Origin: Chryseobacterium sp. MYb264
GTDB lineage: Bacteria > Bacteroidota > Bacteroidia > Flavobacteriales > Weeksellaceae
Assembly (NCBI RefSeq): GCF_035974275.1
Contig: NZ_CP142422.1
Location: 4,588,001 to 4,652,000 of the forward strand
Direction: 5' to 3'
Length of the DNA: 64,000 nucleotides
Notes under the pieces: model-generated
Databases searched by the model: none
What the model was told of the DNA's origin: nothing
The model's input: the letters and a program-made list of their open reading frames with translations, nothing else
Translations under genes and position numbers: made by a program
Shown: piece after piece, positions 54,558 to 63,669 of the stretch
Numbering within the stretch: position 1 is the first letter of the stretch
Layout of the letters: each line of letters begins with the position of its first letter

Positions 54558-54600
54558 TGGATTAATGGTGTAAGTGGCTTAGGTATTGATAGATATTTAG

Positions 54601-54756
54601 TGACAATATGGTTAGACAAGAATCATTGGTTTTGACAATGCGATCAGTGATATACAATAAAAAAGTGATTTGGTGTATTAAGAACACAAGTGATGAAAAA
54701 AAATTATTTACCCGTTTCCAACAGATAAAACCTTCGGCATCTTCGAAGGTTTTTTC
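54601..54756 (+). ncRNA. Putative short transcript, unit 2
   Basis: Contains CATTGGTTTTGACA, AAAAGTGATTTGGTGTAT (54661-54678) and a short ORF (ATG 54694, MKKNYLPVSNR), then the terminator at 54727. These blocks recur in the same order in unit 3. Function unknown. Confidence 0.4.
54727..54756 (+). terminator. Terminator of unit 2
   Basis: AAAACCTTCG/CGAAGGTTTT, then TTTTCG. Confidence 0.85.
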
Positions 54757-54808
54757 GTTTGTTGCCTCGTCCTGAAAAAAGTTGAACAGGCTTATTTGCG
54801 ATAAGTAT

Positions 54809-55071
54809 CAAAATTTGGGGACTAAGCAAAAAGGTAAGCGAATCCTAACTGAAATTTTTTGCCCCCGCAGATTTTGCAAGTGGTTCAGATTTTTTTCTTT
54901 ACACTTTCCATATTGAACATGAAGGCTCACCAAGTTTTTTTACAGCTTAGTGTTTTAGGTCTCACAAAGCCGTTCTACCTACGGGAGACCACTAAGATTG
55001 AGTAAAAAAAAGCCGGCAGCAATATCAGTGGAAAATCTGTGCATCTGTGGGAAATAAAAATATAAACAATT
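54809..55071 (-). repeat. Dispersed intergenic repeat, inverted copy 3
   Basis: On the minus strand it has the order of blocks seen in the 17.2-17.8 kb copies: ATATTTTTATTTCCCACAGAT, TTTGCAAAATCTGCGGGG and AGTCCCCAAATTTTG. It separates units 2 and 3. Confidence 0.7.
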
Positions 55072-55232
55072 TTTTTCCAAGTTTTAGGTCTGATCCCTTA
55101 TTTTGTTATTTAAAGTTTTATAAAACAAAATCGGATCATCTTCTGAAATTATAAGATTCAGGCAAAGCTGTTGTATCGATAAAGGTACCTCCCGTAAATA
55201 AGCATCCTTTATAGATTTAATCCTTATTTTCC

Positions 55233-55270
55233 TGTCGAATAATATCTACACTGTCAACGACGAAAATCGA
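55233..55270 (+). promoter_or_regulatory. Operator-like motif, unit 3
   Basis: TGTCGA-N6-TCTACA (one mismatch to the palindrome) then CTGTCA, ACGA, CGAAA, ATCGA. Confidence 0.6.
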
Positions 55271-55309
55271 CTCTATTTTGGCACGGCTGGCTCGGGAATT
55301 GATCATTCT

Positions 55310-55489
55310 ATTATAACAATATGATGAAAAACAAATCATTGGTTTTGACAGAACATGGATGATTTAAAATATTTTTAAAAGTGATTTGGTGTATAAAAAC
55401 ACAAATGATGAAAAAAGATTATTTCGAATAACGCAACATTTAACAAAAGATGAAAAAACAAACCTCCGATATCCTCGGAGGTTTTAGTT
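55310..55489 (+). ncRNA. Putative short transcript, unit 3
   Basis: Contains CATTGGTTTTGACA and AAAAGTGATTTGGTGTAT (55377-55394) identical to unit 2, then AACACAAATGATGAAAAAA with a 7-codon ORF (MMKKDYFE) and the terminator at 55460. It follows the same plan as units 1 and 2. Confidence 0.4.
55460..55489 (+). terminator. Terminator of unit 3
   Basis: AAACCTCCGA/TCGGAGGTTTT, then AGTTTTTAATT. Confidence 0.8.
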
Positions 55490-55728
55490 TTTAATTACTG
55501 ACCTTAGAAACAAAACGTAATTAAAAACAAATATTGAAATCAACAATATACCACTGGGAAAATAATGTATCTGTTTATCTTATGTTTCACTTTGTAATGA
55601 ACCATATGTCTGTTTATTTGATTTATACTAATTAAGTCTTATAATAAAGACAGTCAGAAATTGCTTTTTATTACATCAAAAAAAATGCCTGTAAAAAATT
55701 ACAGACATCAAAATAATATACTCTATTT

Positions 55729-56499
55729 TCAGTTGGTGAATTTTAATGGGTATTTCACATTTTTTATTCCGTCGATACTCGCTTTCAGAGATCCAACAGC
55801 AAGTTCAGCCTTTAACAATAACGGGACATGATTGGCATCGTTAGATACCCACATCATCACCCCTTCTTTTTCCTTAAACACTCTTCCGCTCTGTACCGAA
55901 GGAACTATTTTCAGACAATTAATGGTTCCGAATTTGGTTTTTAGATTTTCTGTGCCCACCACTTTCAGTTGAAAAGGAAACAGCTCATCATCAATCCAGA
56001 CATTCATTTTGATTACCGTTCCTATTTTTAGCTCAACAGGGCTCTTGCTTCTTAAATAATAGAAACAGGAAAGCATATCCTGAACATCTTTTACCGATTT
56101 TAATGTTTTGGAGCCATTAGCCGGATTTTTTTTATCGGTAAGAAGAAGCGTATGATTGTCGTGATTAAATGTTGTTTCATAATGCTGGGTATATCCGCCT
56201 TCACGTACGTTTCTCACATAAAAGCTCGGAAGCTCTGTCTGCATGTTAATATAGCTTTCATAAAGATCCTCCACCTTGAAAAAAGCTTTTACAGCGCCTG
56301 TAGTCACACCGGTTCCCTTTACATAGAGATGAGGAATGCCTTTATATATTGTTTTTTTGGCCGTGAGATTGGCGCTTCCGGCATTCAGGATTCCGTAATG
56401 AATTCTGAAGGTCAGCGATTCTCCGTCAGCAATATTAGTAATCTGGCTAAAACTCAGACAAAATGTGAATATTGCTAAAAAAAATGAAATTTTTTTCAT
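55729..56499 (-). CDS. DUF3108-containing periplasmic protein
   Basis: 256 residues with a signal peptide ending SFSQ (about 1-19). DUF3108 pattern: SLTFRIHYGILNAGSANLT, FFKVEDLYESYIN, DVQDMLSCFYYLRSK and FKEKEGVMMWVSNDANHVPLLLKAELAVGSLKA. A family of envelope proteins of unknown function that share a YceI-like look. Divergent from the ferredoxin reductase gene. Confidence 0.9.
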   Translation of the reverse strand: MKKISFFLAIFTFCLSFSQITNIADGESLTFRIHYGILNAGSANLTAKKTIYKGIPHLYVKGTGVTTGAVKAFFKVEDLYESYINMQTELPSFYVRNVREGGYTQHYETTFNHDNHTLLLTDKKNPANGSKTLKSVKDVQDMLSCFYYLRSKSPVELKIGTVIKMNVWIDDELFPFQLKVVGTENLKTKFGTINCLKIVPSVQSGRVFKEKEGVMMWVSNDANHVPLLLKAELAVGSLKASIDGIKNVKYPLKFTN

Positions 56500-56604
56500 G
56501 ATTACTCAGTTACAAAAAGGTTGCCAAATAAAATTATTAAACATATTTGATAAATCTCAGGTTTTTATTTAGAATGAATTAAATATGCTTCGCATTAAAA
56601 TTAG

Positions 56605-56612
56605 TAAATTTG
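56605..56612 (+). promoter_or_regulatory. -7 promoter element of the ferredoxin reductase operon
   Basis: TAAATTTG, 34 bp upstream of ATG 56647, matching TAnnTTTG. Confidence 0.5.
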
Positions 56613-56646
56613 CAAACATACATATTATTAAATTATCTTTTATACT

Positions 56647-57702
56647 ATGATCACTACAGATATATTGATTATTGGAGCCGGGCCAACTGGATTGTTTGCT
56701 GTTTTTGAGGCAGGTTTGCTAAAAATGAAATGCCATATTATTGATGCACTTCCTCAGCCTGGTGGACAGTTGGCAGAATTATATCCTAAAAAACCGATTT
56801 TTGATATCCCTGGTTATCCATCGGTAAATGCGGGAGAACTAGTTGATAATTTAATGGAGCAGATCAAGCAATTCCAACCTGGATTTACTTTAGGAGAAAC
56901 AGCCGTTTCCTACACTAAAGTGGATGATGAATGGTTTGAAGTTGTAACTAATAAAGGAACTGTTCACAGATGTAAAGCTATTGCTATTGCAGGTGGTTTA
57001 GGTACTTTTGAACCAAGAAAACCCGCTTTCGAAAATCTTGCAGATTATGAAGAAAAAGGTCTTGAATATTTCGTAAAAGAGCCTGAGCACTTCAGAGATA
57101 AAAAAGTGGTTATCGCCGGAGGTGGAGATTCTGCGCTAGACTGGAGTATTTTCCTTTCAAACGTAGCAAGCGAAGTAACGTTGATTCACAGAAGAAATGA
57201 ATTCCGTGGGGCTTTGGATTCTGTAGAAAAAGTTCAGGAGCTTAAAAATCAGGGGAAAATCAAATTGATTACACCTGCTGAGGTTACCGGAGTAAAAGGT
57301 GACGGTAAAGTCGAAGCGATTACGGTTGCGGTTGACGGACAGGAAGCTTATGACATGGAAACTGATTATTTTATTCCTTTATTCGGATTAACACCTAAAT
57401 TGGGAGAAATCGGAAACTGGGGATTAAATATCGAGAAAAATGCGATCGTTGTCAATAATGCTTTAGATTACCAAACCAATATCGAAGGGATTTATGCTAT
57501 TGGAGATATCAACACCTACCCTGGGAAGTTAAAATTGATTCTGTGTGGTTTTCACGAAGCGACTTTAATGTGTCAGAGTGTTTACAACAGACTCAATCCG
57601 GGTAAAAAATTCGTTCTTAAATATACAACCGTGAGTGGTGTAGACGGATTCGACGGAAGTAGAAAAGAAGCTGAGAAGGCAGTTGTGAAAAAAATTGACT
57701 AA
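56647..57702 (+). CDS. Ferredoxin-NADP+ reductase (type 2, thioredoxin-reductase-like)
   Basis: 351 residues. FAD-binding GAGPTGLFAVFEAG at the N-terminus, QPGGQLAELYPKKPIFDIPG, NAD(P)-binding VVIAGGGDSALDWSIFLS (about 155) and IEGIYAIGDINTYPGKLKL near the C-terminus. There is no CxxC redox pair, so it is not a thioredoxin reductase but an FNR of the TrxR-like type. The ferredoxin gene 76 bp downstream supports electron transfer between the two. Confidence 0.92.
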   Translation: MITTDILIIGAGPTGLFAVFEAGLLKMKCHIIDALPQPGGQLAELYPKKPIFDIPGYPSVNAGELVDNLMEQIKQFQPGFTLGETAVSYTKVDDEWFEVVTNKGTVHRCKAIAIAGGLGTFEPRKPAFENLADYEEKGLEYFVKEPEHFRDKKVVIAGGGDSALDWSIFLSNVASEVTLIHRRNEFRGALDSVEKVQELKNQGKIKLITPAEVTGVKGDGKVEAITVAVDGQEAYDMETDYFIPLFGLTPKLGEIGNWGLNIEKNAIVVNNALDYQTNIEGIYAIGDINTYPGKLKLILCGFHEATLMCQSVYNRLNPGKKFVLKYTTVSGVDGFDGSRKEAEKAVVKKID

Positions 57703-57778
57703 ATTTGTTGCCGGTTGAAGGTTAGTAGTTAAGAATGACAAATGCCATCAGCTACAAACAAATCAACAATCAACAAAA

Positions 57779-58108
57779 ATGAGCGATATAAATATAAAGA
57801 TCACCGATAGGGAAGGGGTGACTCATGATGTGGTAGCACCTACGGATATGTCCATGAATTTAATGGAAATCATCCGTTCGTATGAATTAGCAGAAGAAGG
57901 AACTATCGGAGTTTGTGGAGGAATGGCGATGTGCGCTTCTTGTCAGGTTTACGTGGTAAACGATCCGGGTCTTGAGCCTATGGGCGATGAAGAAGATGCA
58001 ATGCTTGCCGAAGCTTTCCATGTAAAAGATAACAGCAGATTGGGTTGCCAACTGCACATGGTAATGGAAATGGAAGGTCTTGAAGTAGAAATTGCTCCTT
58101 ATCCTTAG
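57779..58108 (+). CDS. 2Fe-2S ferredoxin, adrenodoxin-type
   Basis: 109 residues. Cluster ligands Cys46, Cys52, Cys55 and Cys90 in the pattern C-X5-C-X2-C...C (VCGGMAMCASC, RLGCQL). The EEDAMLAEAF surface matches adrenodoxin-type ferredoxins. Likely electron partner of the reductase upstream. Confidence 0.94.
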   Translation: MSDINIKITDREGVTHDVVAPTDMSMNLMEIIRSYELAEEGTIGVCGGMAMCASCQVYVVNDPGLEPMGDEEDAMLAEAFHVKDNSRLGCQLHMVMEMEGLEVEIAPYP

Positions 58109-58130
58109 AAAGTTTTTAACTTAAAATATA

Positions 58131-58167
58131 AAAACTCCTGAAGATTTTTCTTCGGGAGTTTTTTTGT
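58131..58167. terminator. Terminator after the ferredoxin gene
   Basis: AAAACTCC-TGAAGA/TCTTCGGGAGTTTT stem with TTTTTTG on the plus side. It lies between convergent genes. Confidence 0.85.
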
Positions 58168-58182
58168 TATAGATTGATTAGC

Positions 58183-58905
58183 TTATAATTCCTCTCGTAA
58201 CCAATCAAAATATACTTTATCAAAAAATTTAGGCTCAATATCTAAATTTTCTATTTCATCTTCATTACATGGATATGCATGTGCTATTTGTCCTGATTTA
58301 TTGATTTCAAATAACATTAAATTTGTTTCGATACCTGTATTTGAAATTCCTATACTTTTGTCTACTTTAACACCAAATCTTAAATTTTCACTGTGTAAAA
58401 TTAAATCAAAATATTCTGTAAAAGAATCTAAAAGTATAGGTTCTAAATGAGATTCGTTTATTTCAGAGAAAAAGTAGGAAATATTTTTTTTGAGGGCTAA
58501 TTTTATAATATCGGCTTTGTTAATTTTGCTTGTTAAATAATGTTTTGGATAATCTTTTGAACTTGCCATTTTTGAATGAAATACTCTGGTAGCATTCATA
58601 AAGTCAATTTTTGCGGTATTAATCCATCTAATTAAATTAAAGCCAACACGTTTAAATTCGTCTAAATCTTCAGTATAAAAAAGACTAGAATCTTCTTCAT
58701 ATACTTCTCTTATGAAATCTTCCTCATTTGCTGTAGAGTACTTCGAACAAGTATGTCTCCATAATGCAATTAATTCTTGATCAATTATATTTAAACGATT
58801 TCCTTGTGTACAATTTATTGGACATTCTAAATTTTCACGGATAAAATCTATAAATTCTCTTTCAGTAGATAGACCATCATATTTATCAAATAGTTGCTGA
58901 TTCAT
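58183..58905 (-). CDS. Hypothetical protein
   Basis: 240 residues, acidic, no signal or membrane segment. It starts MNQQLFDKYDGLSTEREF and includes CPINCTQGNR, ALWRHTCSKYSTANEEDF and FYTEDLDEFKRVGFNLIRW. AT-rich codon use similar to the toxin island. No family is recognised. Confidence 0.72.
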   Translation of the reverse strand: MNQQLFDKYDGLSTEREFIDFIRENLECPINCTQGNRLNIIDQELIALWRHTCSKYSTANEEDFIREVYEEDSSLFYTEDLDEFKRVGFNLIRWINTAKIDFMNATRVFHSKMASSKDYPKHYLTSKINKADIIKLALKKNISYFFSEINESHLEPILLDSFTEYFDLILHSENLRFGVKVDKSIGISNTGIETNLMLFEINKSGQIAHAYPCNEDEIENLDIEPKFFDKVYFDWLREEL

Positions 58906-58970
58906 GTGTTTTAGTTTTATGTAAATATATGGTTATAGGTAATATTAATGAGATATTTTTTTATATAAAT

Positions 58971-59552
58971 TTAAACTTCCTCTTTCGTAATCCATTTCCC
59001 AACCTTTGGAGCAACATAATTTTTCATCATCTCCAGCAATTCATCAATATTATTGCTGATCAATAACATCTCCCGATTAATTTGCTTTAAAAATCCTTTA
59101 TCAACCATTGTTTGAACAAGCTTAATTAAATCATCATAAAATCCATCAATATTCAAAACAGCGATCGGTTTTTTGTGAAGTCCGAGTTGTGCCCATGTGA
59201 TCATTTCGAAAAACTCTTCCAAAGTTCCGTAGCCACCGGGAAGAACAATTACACCATCGCAAAGTTCATTCATTTTGGTTTTTCTTTCGTGCATGGTTTC
59301 AACCAAAATTAATTCAGTCAATTGTTTGTGAGCAATCTCTTTTGATTGTAAGAAATGAGGAAGAACTCCGATTGCTTTTCCGCCTGCATTCAAAGCTCCG
59401 TCTGCAACAGCGCCCATTAAACCGACATCTGCGCCGCCGTAAATTAATTGAATATTTTGTTTGGCTAAAGTCTGCCCGAGCAAAGTTGCCTGTTCTTTAT
59501 ATATTTCGTCCGAACCAAAACTTGATCCGCAGAATACTGTGATGCTTTTCAT
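58971..59552 (-). CDS. LOG-family (TIGR00730) cytokinin riboside phosphoribohydrolase-like protein
   Basis: 193 residues from ATG 59552 (MKSITVFCGSSFGSDE). Signature motifs of the LOG family: VFCGSSFG, YGGADVGLMGAVADGAL and VLPGGYGTLEEFFEMITWAQLG (PGGxGTxxE). A Rossmann-like nucleotide hydrolase that acts on 5'-monophosphate nucleosides; physiological role in bacteria is unsettled. Confidence 0.93.
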   Translation of the reverse strand: MKSITVFCGSSFGSDEIYKEQATLLGQTLAKQNIQLIYGGADVGLMGAVADGALNAGGKAIGVLPHFLQSKEIAHKQLTELILVETMHERKTKMNELCDGVIVLPGGYGTLEEFFEMITWAQLGLHKKPIAVLNIDGFYDDLIKLVQTMVDKGFLKQINREMLLISNNIDELLEMMKNYVAPKVGKWITKEEV

Positions 59553-59565
59553 TGTTAAAATAGAA

Positions 59566-59865
59566 TTAAAATTTTTTCTTTTGAGGAGATTGTCTGTTAG
59601 AGAAGAAAGATAAGATTTCAATATTTTCTTTTCTTACACGATAATACATGGTATTGAATTCGAGAATGACTGCTTTATGAATATTTTTATCCTCGGATTT
59701 TGGAAATATGTTAGGGTTTTTAGAAATAATTTCTGTGATACTTTCAAGTTTATGAACGAGCTTCTTGATTTCTTTATCGGTGAAATTATTTTGAAGATAT
59801 TCTATTGTTTGCTCTAATTCACTTAAAGCATTGGGAGTCCAGAAAATGTTATAACCATTTTCCAT
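59566..59865 (-). CDS. RelE/ParE-type toxin of a type II TA pair
   Basis: 99 residues of the RelE/ParE fold: MENGYNIFWTPNALSELEQTIEYLQ at the start, LESITEIISKNPNIFP and the terminal strands TMYYRVRKENIEILSFF with Arg/Lys-rich end. The antitoxin gene overlaps upstream by 17 bp. It may inhibit translation or gyrase; which subfamily is unclear. Confidence 0.82.
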   Translation of the reverse strand: MENGYNIFWTPNALSELEQTIEYLQNNFTDKEIKKLVHKLESITEIISKNPNIFPKSEDKNIHKAVILEFNTMYYRVRKENIEILSFFSNRQSPQKKKF

Positions 59866-60082
59866 ATAATTTTCTTGCTTCGGAATGAGATTTTAGTTCA
59901 TCATTATCAGCTTCAGATATTCCTTTTTCGATGGATTTTTTTTCTTCTTCGGAAACAGAATCCCACCAGTCTTTTGTTTCTTCTTTTCTGAACTGAATTA
60001 ATTTTTTAATAATAGAAGTATCCTCCAATGTTGATAACCATTGAATTAATTCAAGCTTTTCATTAAGAGTCTGTGCGTTCAT
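59849..60082 (-). CDS. Antitoxin of the RelE/ParE-type pair
   Basis: 77 residues, acidic and helical, starting MNAQTLNEKLELIQWLSTLED. The C-terminal part (DSVSEEEKKSIEKGISEAD) is a plausible toxin-neutralising tail. Antitoxin precedes toxin with a 17-bp overlap, as in many type II systems. Confidence 0.8.
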   Translation of the reverse strand: MNAQTLNEKLELIQWLSTLEDTSIIKKLIQFRKEETKDWWDSVSEEEKKSIEKGISEADNDELKSHSEARKLYGKWL

Positions 60083-60198
60083 ACCTTGTATTATTTATTC
60101 AAATGTATCACTTTTATATTAAAAATAAGATTGATTTAAAACTAAAAATCTCCAAAATCAAAATGACTTTGGAGATTCAATATAGCAATTTTACAATT

Positions 60199-61644
60199 TT
60201 ATTTTTGAGGAATATTTGCTAAAATATCTTTCGTAAATGCCCAGAATTTCTGAGTTGAAGAAATATTCGCTTTTTCATCTGGAGAGTGTGCCCCACGGAT
60301 TGTCGGTCCGAAACTTACCATTTCCATTTCAGGATAATTGGCTCCGATGATTCCGCATTCTAAACCTGCGTGACAAGCTACAACGTGAGGTTTTTCATTA
60401 AACTTTTCAGTATAGATTTTCTCCATCAACTGAACGATCTCAGAACCCGGTTTTGGTTTCCAACCTGGATAAGAACCACTGAAAACAGTATTCATTCCAG
60501 CCAATTCTGCAACAGATTTCAATTGTTCAGCCACTGAATCTTTTGAGGAATCTACCGATGATCTTGAAAGATTTAAAATTTTCAAACCACCTTCTTTTAA
60601 TTCAACTCTTGCAACGTTGTTTGATGATTCTACCAAATCTTTTACATCCGGACTCATTCTGTAAACTCCGTTGTGAAGAGATTTTAACGTCAAAATAATC
60701 TTCTTTGAATCTGCTTCAGAAATCGCTTTATCAGAAGAAGTTGCATTTTCAATATTGATTTGAAGATTGGGTTCTACGCTTGCAAATTCTTCTAAAACTT
60801 CCTTTTTAAGACCGTTTGTAAGCTCTTCGATAAATTCCTGAGCATTTCTCACAGAAGCAATCGCAACACCTTCTCTCGGAATCGCGTTTCTCAATCCACC
60901 TCCGTCAATAGAAATTAGTTGGATATTTTCTTTTTCCAATGCTTTATAAAGAAGTCTTCCTAAGATTACATTCGCATTTCCGAAACCTTTGTGGATGTCC
61001 ATTCCGGAGTGACCACCCTGAAGACCTTTCACTTCAAATCTTACAATTTGTCCGTTAGCAGCTTCTGTGGAGTAGTTTTGAGAAATCGTAACATCAATTC
61101 CACCTGCACAACCGATATCGATTTCGTCATCTTCTTCGGTGTCAAGATTTAACAAAATTTGCCCGGTTAATTGTCCGGGTTTTAAACCTAAAGCACCCGT
61201 CATTCCCGTTTCTTCATCAATAGTAAAAAGCGCTTCCAAATCAGGGTGAGGAATGTCTGAACTTTCTAAAATCGACATGATCGTAGCAACGCCCAAACCG
61301 TTATCAGCACCTAAAGTTGTACCTTTTGCCTTTACCCAGTCGCCATCAACTTCCATTTTGATTCCTTCTGTTTCAAAATCAAAATTTACATCATTGTTTT
61401 TCTGGCAAACCATGTCTAAATGCGATTGCATCACAATCGATTTACGGTTTTCCATTCCCGCTGTGGCAGGTTTTTTAATAATTACGTTTCCTACATCATC
61501 TACCGTAGTTTCCAGTCCTAGATTTTCACCGAATTCTTTTATGAAAGCAATTACTTTTTCTTCTTTTTTTGATGGTCTTGGAACAGCATTTAGCTTGGAA
61601 AAATTTTTCCAGATTATTTGCGGTTCTATATGAGATAGCTCCAT
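60199..61644 (-). CDS. pepD: Aminoacyl-histidine dipeptidase (M20 family)
   Basis: 481 residues. Metal-binding motifs: MQSHLDMVCQKN, LGADNGLGVATIMS, TIDEETGMTGALGL (catalytic Glu) and VKGLQGGHSGMDIHKGFGNANVI for the lid domain. The late HVVACHAGLECGIIGANYPEM supplies the remaining ligands. It cleaves Xaa-His and other dipeptides in the cytoplasm. Full family length. Confidence 0.95.
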   Translation of the reverse strand: MELSHIEPQIIWKNFSKLNAVPRPSKKEEKVIAFIKEFGENLGLETTVDDVGNVIIKKPATAGMENRKSIVMQSHLDMVCQKNNDVNFDFETEGIKMEVDGDWVKAKGTTLGADNGLGVATIMSILESSDIPHPDLEALFTIDEETGMTGALGLKPGQLTGQILLNLDTEEDDEIDIGCAGGIDVTISQNYSTEAANGQIVRFEVKGLQGGHSGMDIHKGFGNANVILGRLLYKALEKENIQLISIDGGGLRNAIPREGVAIASVRNAQEFIEELTNGLKKEVLEEFASVEPNLQINIENATSSDKAISEADSKKIILTLKSLHNGVYRMSPDVKDLVESSNNVARVELKEGGLKILNLSRSSVDSSKDSVAEQLKSVAELAGMNTVFSGSYPGWKPKPGSEIVQLMEKIYTEKFNEKPHVVACHAGLECGIIGANYPEMEMVSFGPTIRGAHSPDEKANISSTQKFWAFTKDILANIPQK

Positions 61645-61679
61645 GAAATTTTTATTTTTTTCAAAATTACGAAATAAAA

Positions 61680-61702
61680 AATGCTTCCGTAAATCAGAAG
61701 CA
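61680..61702 (-). terminator. Terminator of the 61730 lipoprotein gene
   Basis: ATGCTTC/GAAGCA stem (9-nt loop); minus-strand side continues TTTTTTATTTC. Confidence 0.7.
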
Positions 61703-61729
61703 ATATTTTTGCAAGAAGCAAGAAGTCAA

Positions 61730-62221
61730 TTAACAACCACATTCACCATAAATAGGTGTGGTTTCCACTGTACCATCAGGTTTTTCAATGGTCAGCGTAC
61801 CTTCAAATAATAAAGCCTCTTCGCCTTTTATTTTCTTGCCTTTTACAGAGATTTTATAGTCTTCATTTTCAATTTCTTTTGTTAAGACTTCATCAGCTTC
61901 CATGTCGCTGGAGGAGATCAGATTCATAGCCAATCTTTTGCCGTCCAGTTTCATATACGCAGTTTTTCCTGCATCGTCCGCATAAATGTATTTTTCGTTC
62001 TCGAAATCAGCTTTATTTCTGGCGAAATAACAAGAGCATTCTTTAATTTCAGCCGGAAAAGCAAAAGTTTCCACTAAAATTTTTTCTGAAGAATTTTTTA
62101 CATTCGCAGAATCGTGAGCAATTTGTACCGAATCTGAAACTGCAGATCCCGAAGTGGCTTCTTTGTCTTTTTTACAGGCGACCAATAAGAGCGCCGAAAC
62201 GAAAATGATTATATATTTCAT
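61730..62221 (-). CDS. Hypothetical lipoprotein
   Basis: 163 residues with a lipobox at LLVACKKDKE (Cys about 16). Ser/Thr/Ala-rich linker to about 45, then KECSCYFARNKADF and IYADDAGKTAYMKLDG. It ends in ECGC. Two Cys pairs (CSC and CGC) suggest a metal or disulfide site. No family recognised; 18 bp upstream is the LURP-one-related gene, so they may be cotranscribed. Confidence 0.78.
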   Translation of the reverse strand: MKYIIIFVSALLLVACKKDKEATSGSAVSDSVQIAHDSANVKNSSEKILVETFAFPAEIKECSCYFARNKADFENEKYIYADDAGKTAYMKLDGKRLAMNLISSSDMEADEVLTKEIENEDYKISVKGKKIKGEEALLFEGTLTIEKPDGTVETTPIYGECGC

Positions 62222-62239
62222 TTTTTGTGGTTTATTTTA

Positions 62240-62845
62240 TTATCCTCTTGCTCTTTCCAGGAGAGTCATCATCAATAATGAAAGAATCACTAAGCTTTCC
62301 TCTTCGTCATCAATATCAATTAATCGGTCAAGCTGAAATCTTCTTCCAAAGAAAGACGGCATTTTTTTCAATTTAAAATACGCTTTTCCATCCATTCCTG
62401 TAATGGTGTAAGAAGGGTTTAGGAAATATCCTGTAAACATCCCGATAATTGGGATTTCACCTACCATGCCGTCAAAAAATCTTACCCAGGCATTATCTTC
62501 CTGAATTTTGAATTTTGGCTGATCGGTGGCATCCAGAATATCGTAGCTTGCTTTCCATATAGAACGCATTCCTTTTCTTGCCAGTCTTCCGTAGCTTTTT
62601 CCTGTCTGTACTTCGTTTAAAGAATAAGAAGCATTGAAATCGATCCATTTATTGGCTCTGATTCTGAAAAGTTCCTTCGACTTGCTTTCGTCATTGAAAA
62701 CGATAACGTCTTCTTTCAGTTTAAACATTTTCTGACGAACGTAAGCCACGTAGTTTCCGTTTTTATCCGTGATATTGAAATCACTCGCCAATGTGGAAAT
62801 TTTGAATTTGAAATCTAACGGGTAATTTAGATTGTTAAGTACCAT
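62240..62845 (-). CDS. LURP-one-related (Tubby-like) protein
   Basis: 201 residues of beta-rich LOR/Tubby-C-like pattern: PLDFKFKISTLASDFNITDKNG, VRQKMFKLKEDVIVF, RIRANKWIDFNASYSL, ASYDILDATDQPKFKIQED. The terminal helix (SLVILSLLMMTLLERARG) is hydrophobic, consistent with membrane association. Family function is unknown in bacteria. Confidence 0.85.
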   Translation of the reverse strand: MVLNNLNYPLDFKFKISTLASDFNITDKNGNYVAYVRQKMFKLKEDVIVFNDESKSKELFRIRANKWIDFNASYSLNEVQTGKSYGRLARKGMRSIWKASYDILDATDQPKFKIQEDNAWVRFFDGMVGEIPIIGMFTGYFLNPSYTITGMDGKAYFKLKKMPSFFGRRFQLDRLIDIDDEEESLVILSLLMMTLLERARG

Positions 62846-63009
62846 TGTTTATTTTTTCAAGTTAATATTTAGTCCGCCAAAGATAATATTTTTAATTGAA
62901 GATAAGAAGCCTGAAAAAGGGTGAATCATGTCTTTTTTGAGGTGAAATTCTTTTTAATTTGTTAATTTAAACTGAAAACTATCACGCTTCAATTATCAAC
63001 AATAATCAC

Positions 63010-63017
63010 TATTTTTG
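63010..63017 (+). promoter_or_regulatory. -7 element directly before recR (leaderless start likely)
   Basis: TATTTTTG ends 4 nt before the ATG at 63022, so transcription would start at the start codon. Confidence 0.4.
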
Positions 63018-63021
63018 TCTG

Positions 63022-63636
63022 ATGGATTACCCAAGTAAAGTTTTGGCAAAAGCAGTGGATGAAATTTCAGGATTACCCGGAATTGGCAGAAAAACGGCTT
63101 TACGTTTAGCATTGCATTTATTAAAGCAACCCAATTCCCGTGCGACGAGTTTGGGGAATTCACTGATCAATCTTGTGAATGAGATCAAGTATTGTAAAGA
63201 ATGTCATAATTTTTCTGATTTTGAAATTTGTGAAATCTGCAGCAATGATAAAAGAAATGGCGAGGTAATCTGCATTGTGGAGGATGTTCGTGACGTGATT
63301 GCCATCGAAAATACAGGAAAGTATACCGGTAAATATCTTATTCTTGGTGGAAAAATTTCGCCTATGGAAGGAGTAGGACCTCACCAGTTAAATATCCCGA
63401 GTATTGAAAAAAAGGTAAACAGCGGAAGTGTAAAAGAACTCATTTTTGCGCTTAGTGCCACCATGGAAGGAGATACTACGGCTTATTATATTTATAAGAA
63501 GTTCAAGGATTTTAACGTAAATTTTTCAAGTATCGCAAGGGGAATTTCTGTAGGAGATGAGTTGGAATATGCGGATGAGGTTTCTTTGGGAAGATCAATT
63601 GTGAACCGATTACCTTATAATGAGGGGATGGGCTAA
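63022..63636 (+). CDS. recR: Recombination mediator RecR
   Basis: 204 residues, full length. Helix-hairpin-helix GLPGIGRKTALRLALHLL at the N-terminus, four-Cys zinc finger CKECHNFSDFEICEIC (about 57-72), Toprim motifs VICIVEDVRDVIAIE and SATMEGDTTAYYI, and Walker-B like IARGISVGDELEYADEVSLGRSI. Works with RecF/RecO in loading RecA at gaps. Confidence 0.97.
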   Translation: MDYPSKVLAKAVDEISGLPGIGRKTALRLALHLLKQPNSRATSLGNSLINLVNEIKYCKECHNFSDFEICEICSNDKRNGEVICIVEDVRDVIAIENTGKYTGKYLILGGKISPMEGVGPHQLNIPSIEKKVNSGSVKELIFALSATMEGDTTAYYIYKKFKDFNVNFSSIARGISVGDELEYADEVSLGRSIVNRLPYNEGMG

Positions 63637-63669
63637 AAAATCATTTAACACTTTAAAAACTATGAATGT

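Noticed and set aside
55270..55290. TTGGCACGG as a sigma-54 -24 element in unit 3
   Set aside because: The -12 element TTGCW is missing at the required distance and units 1 and 2 lack it.
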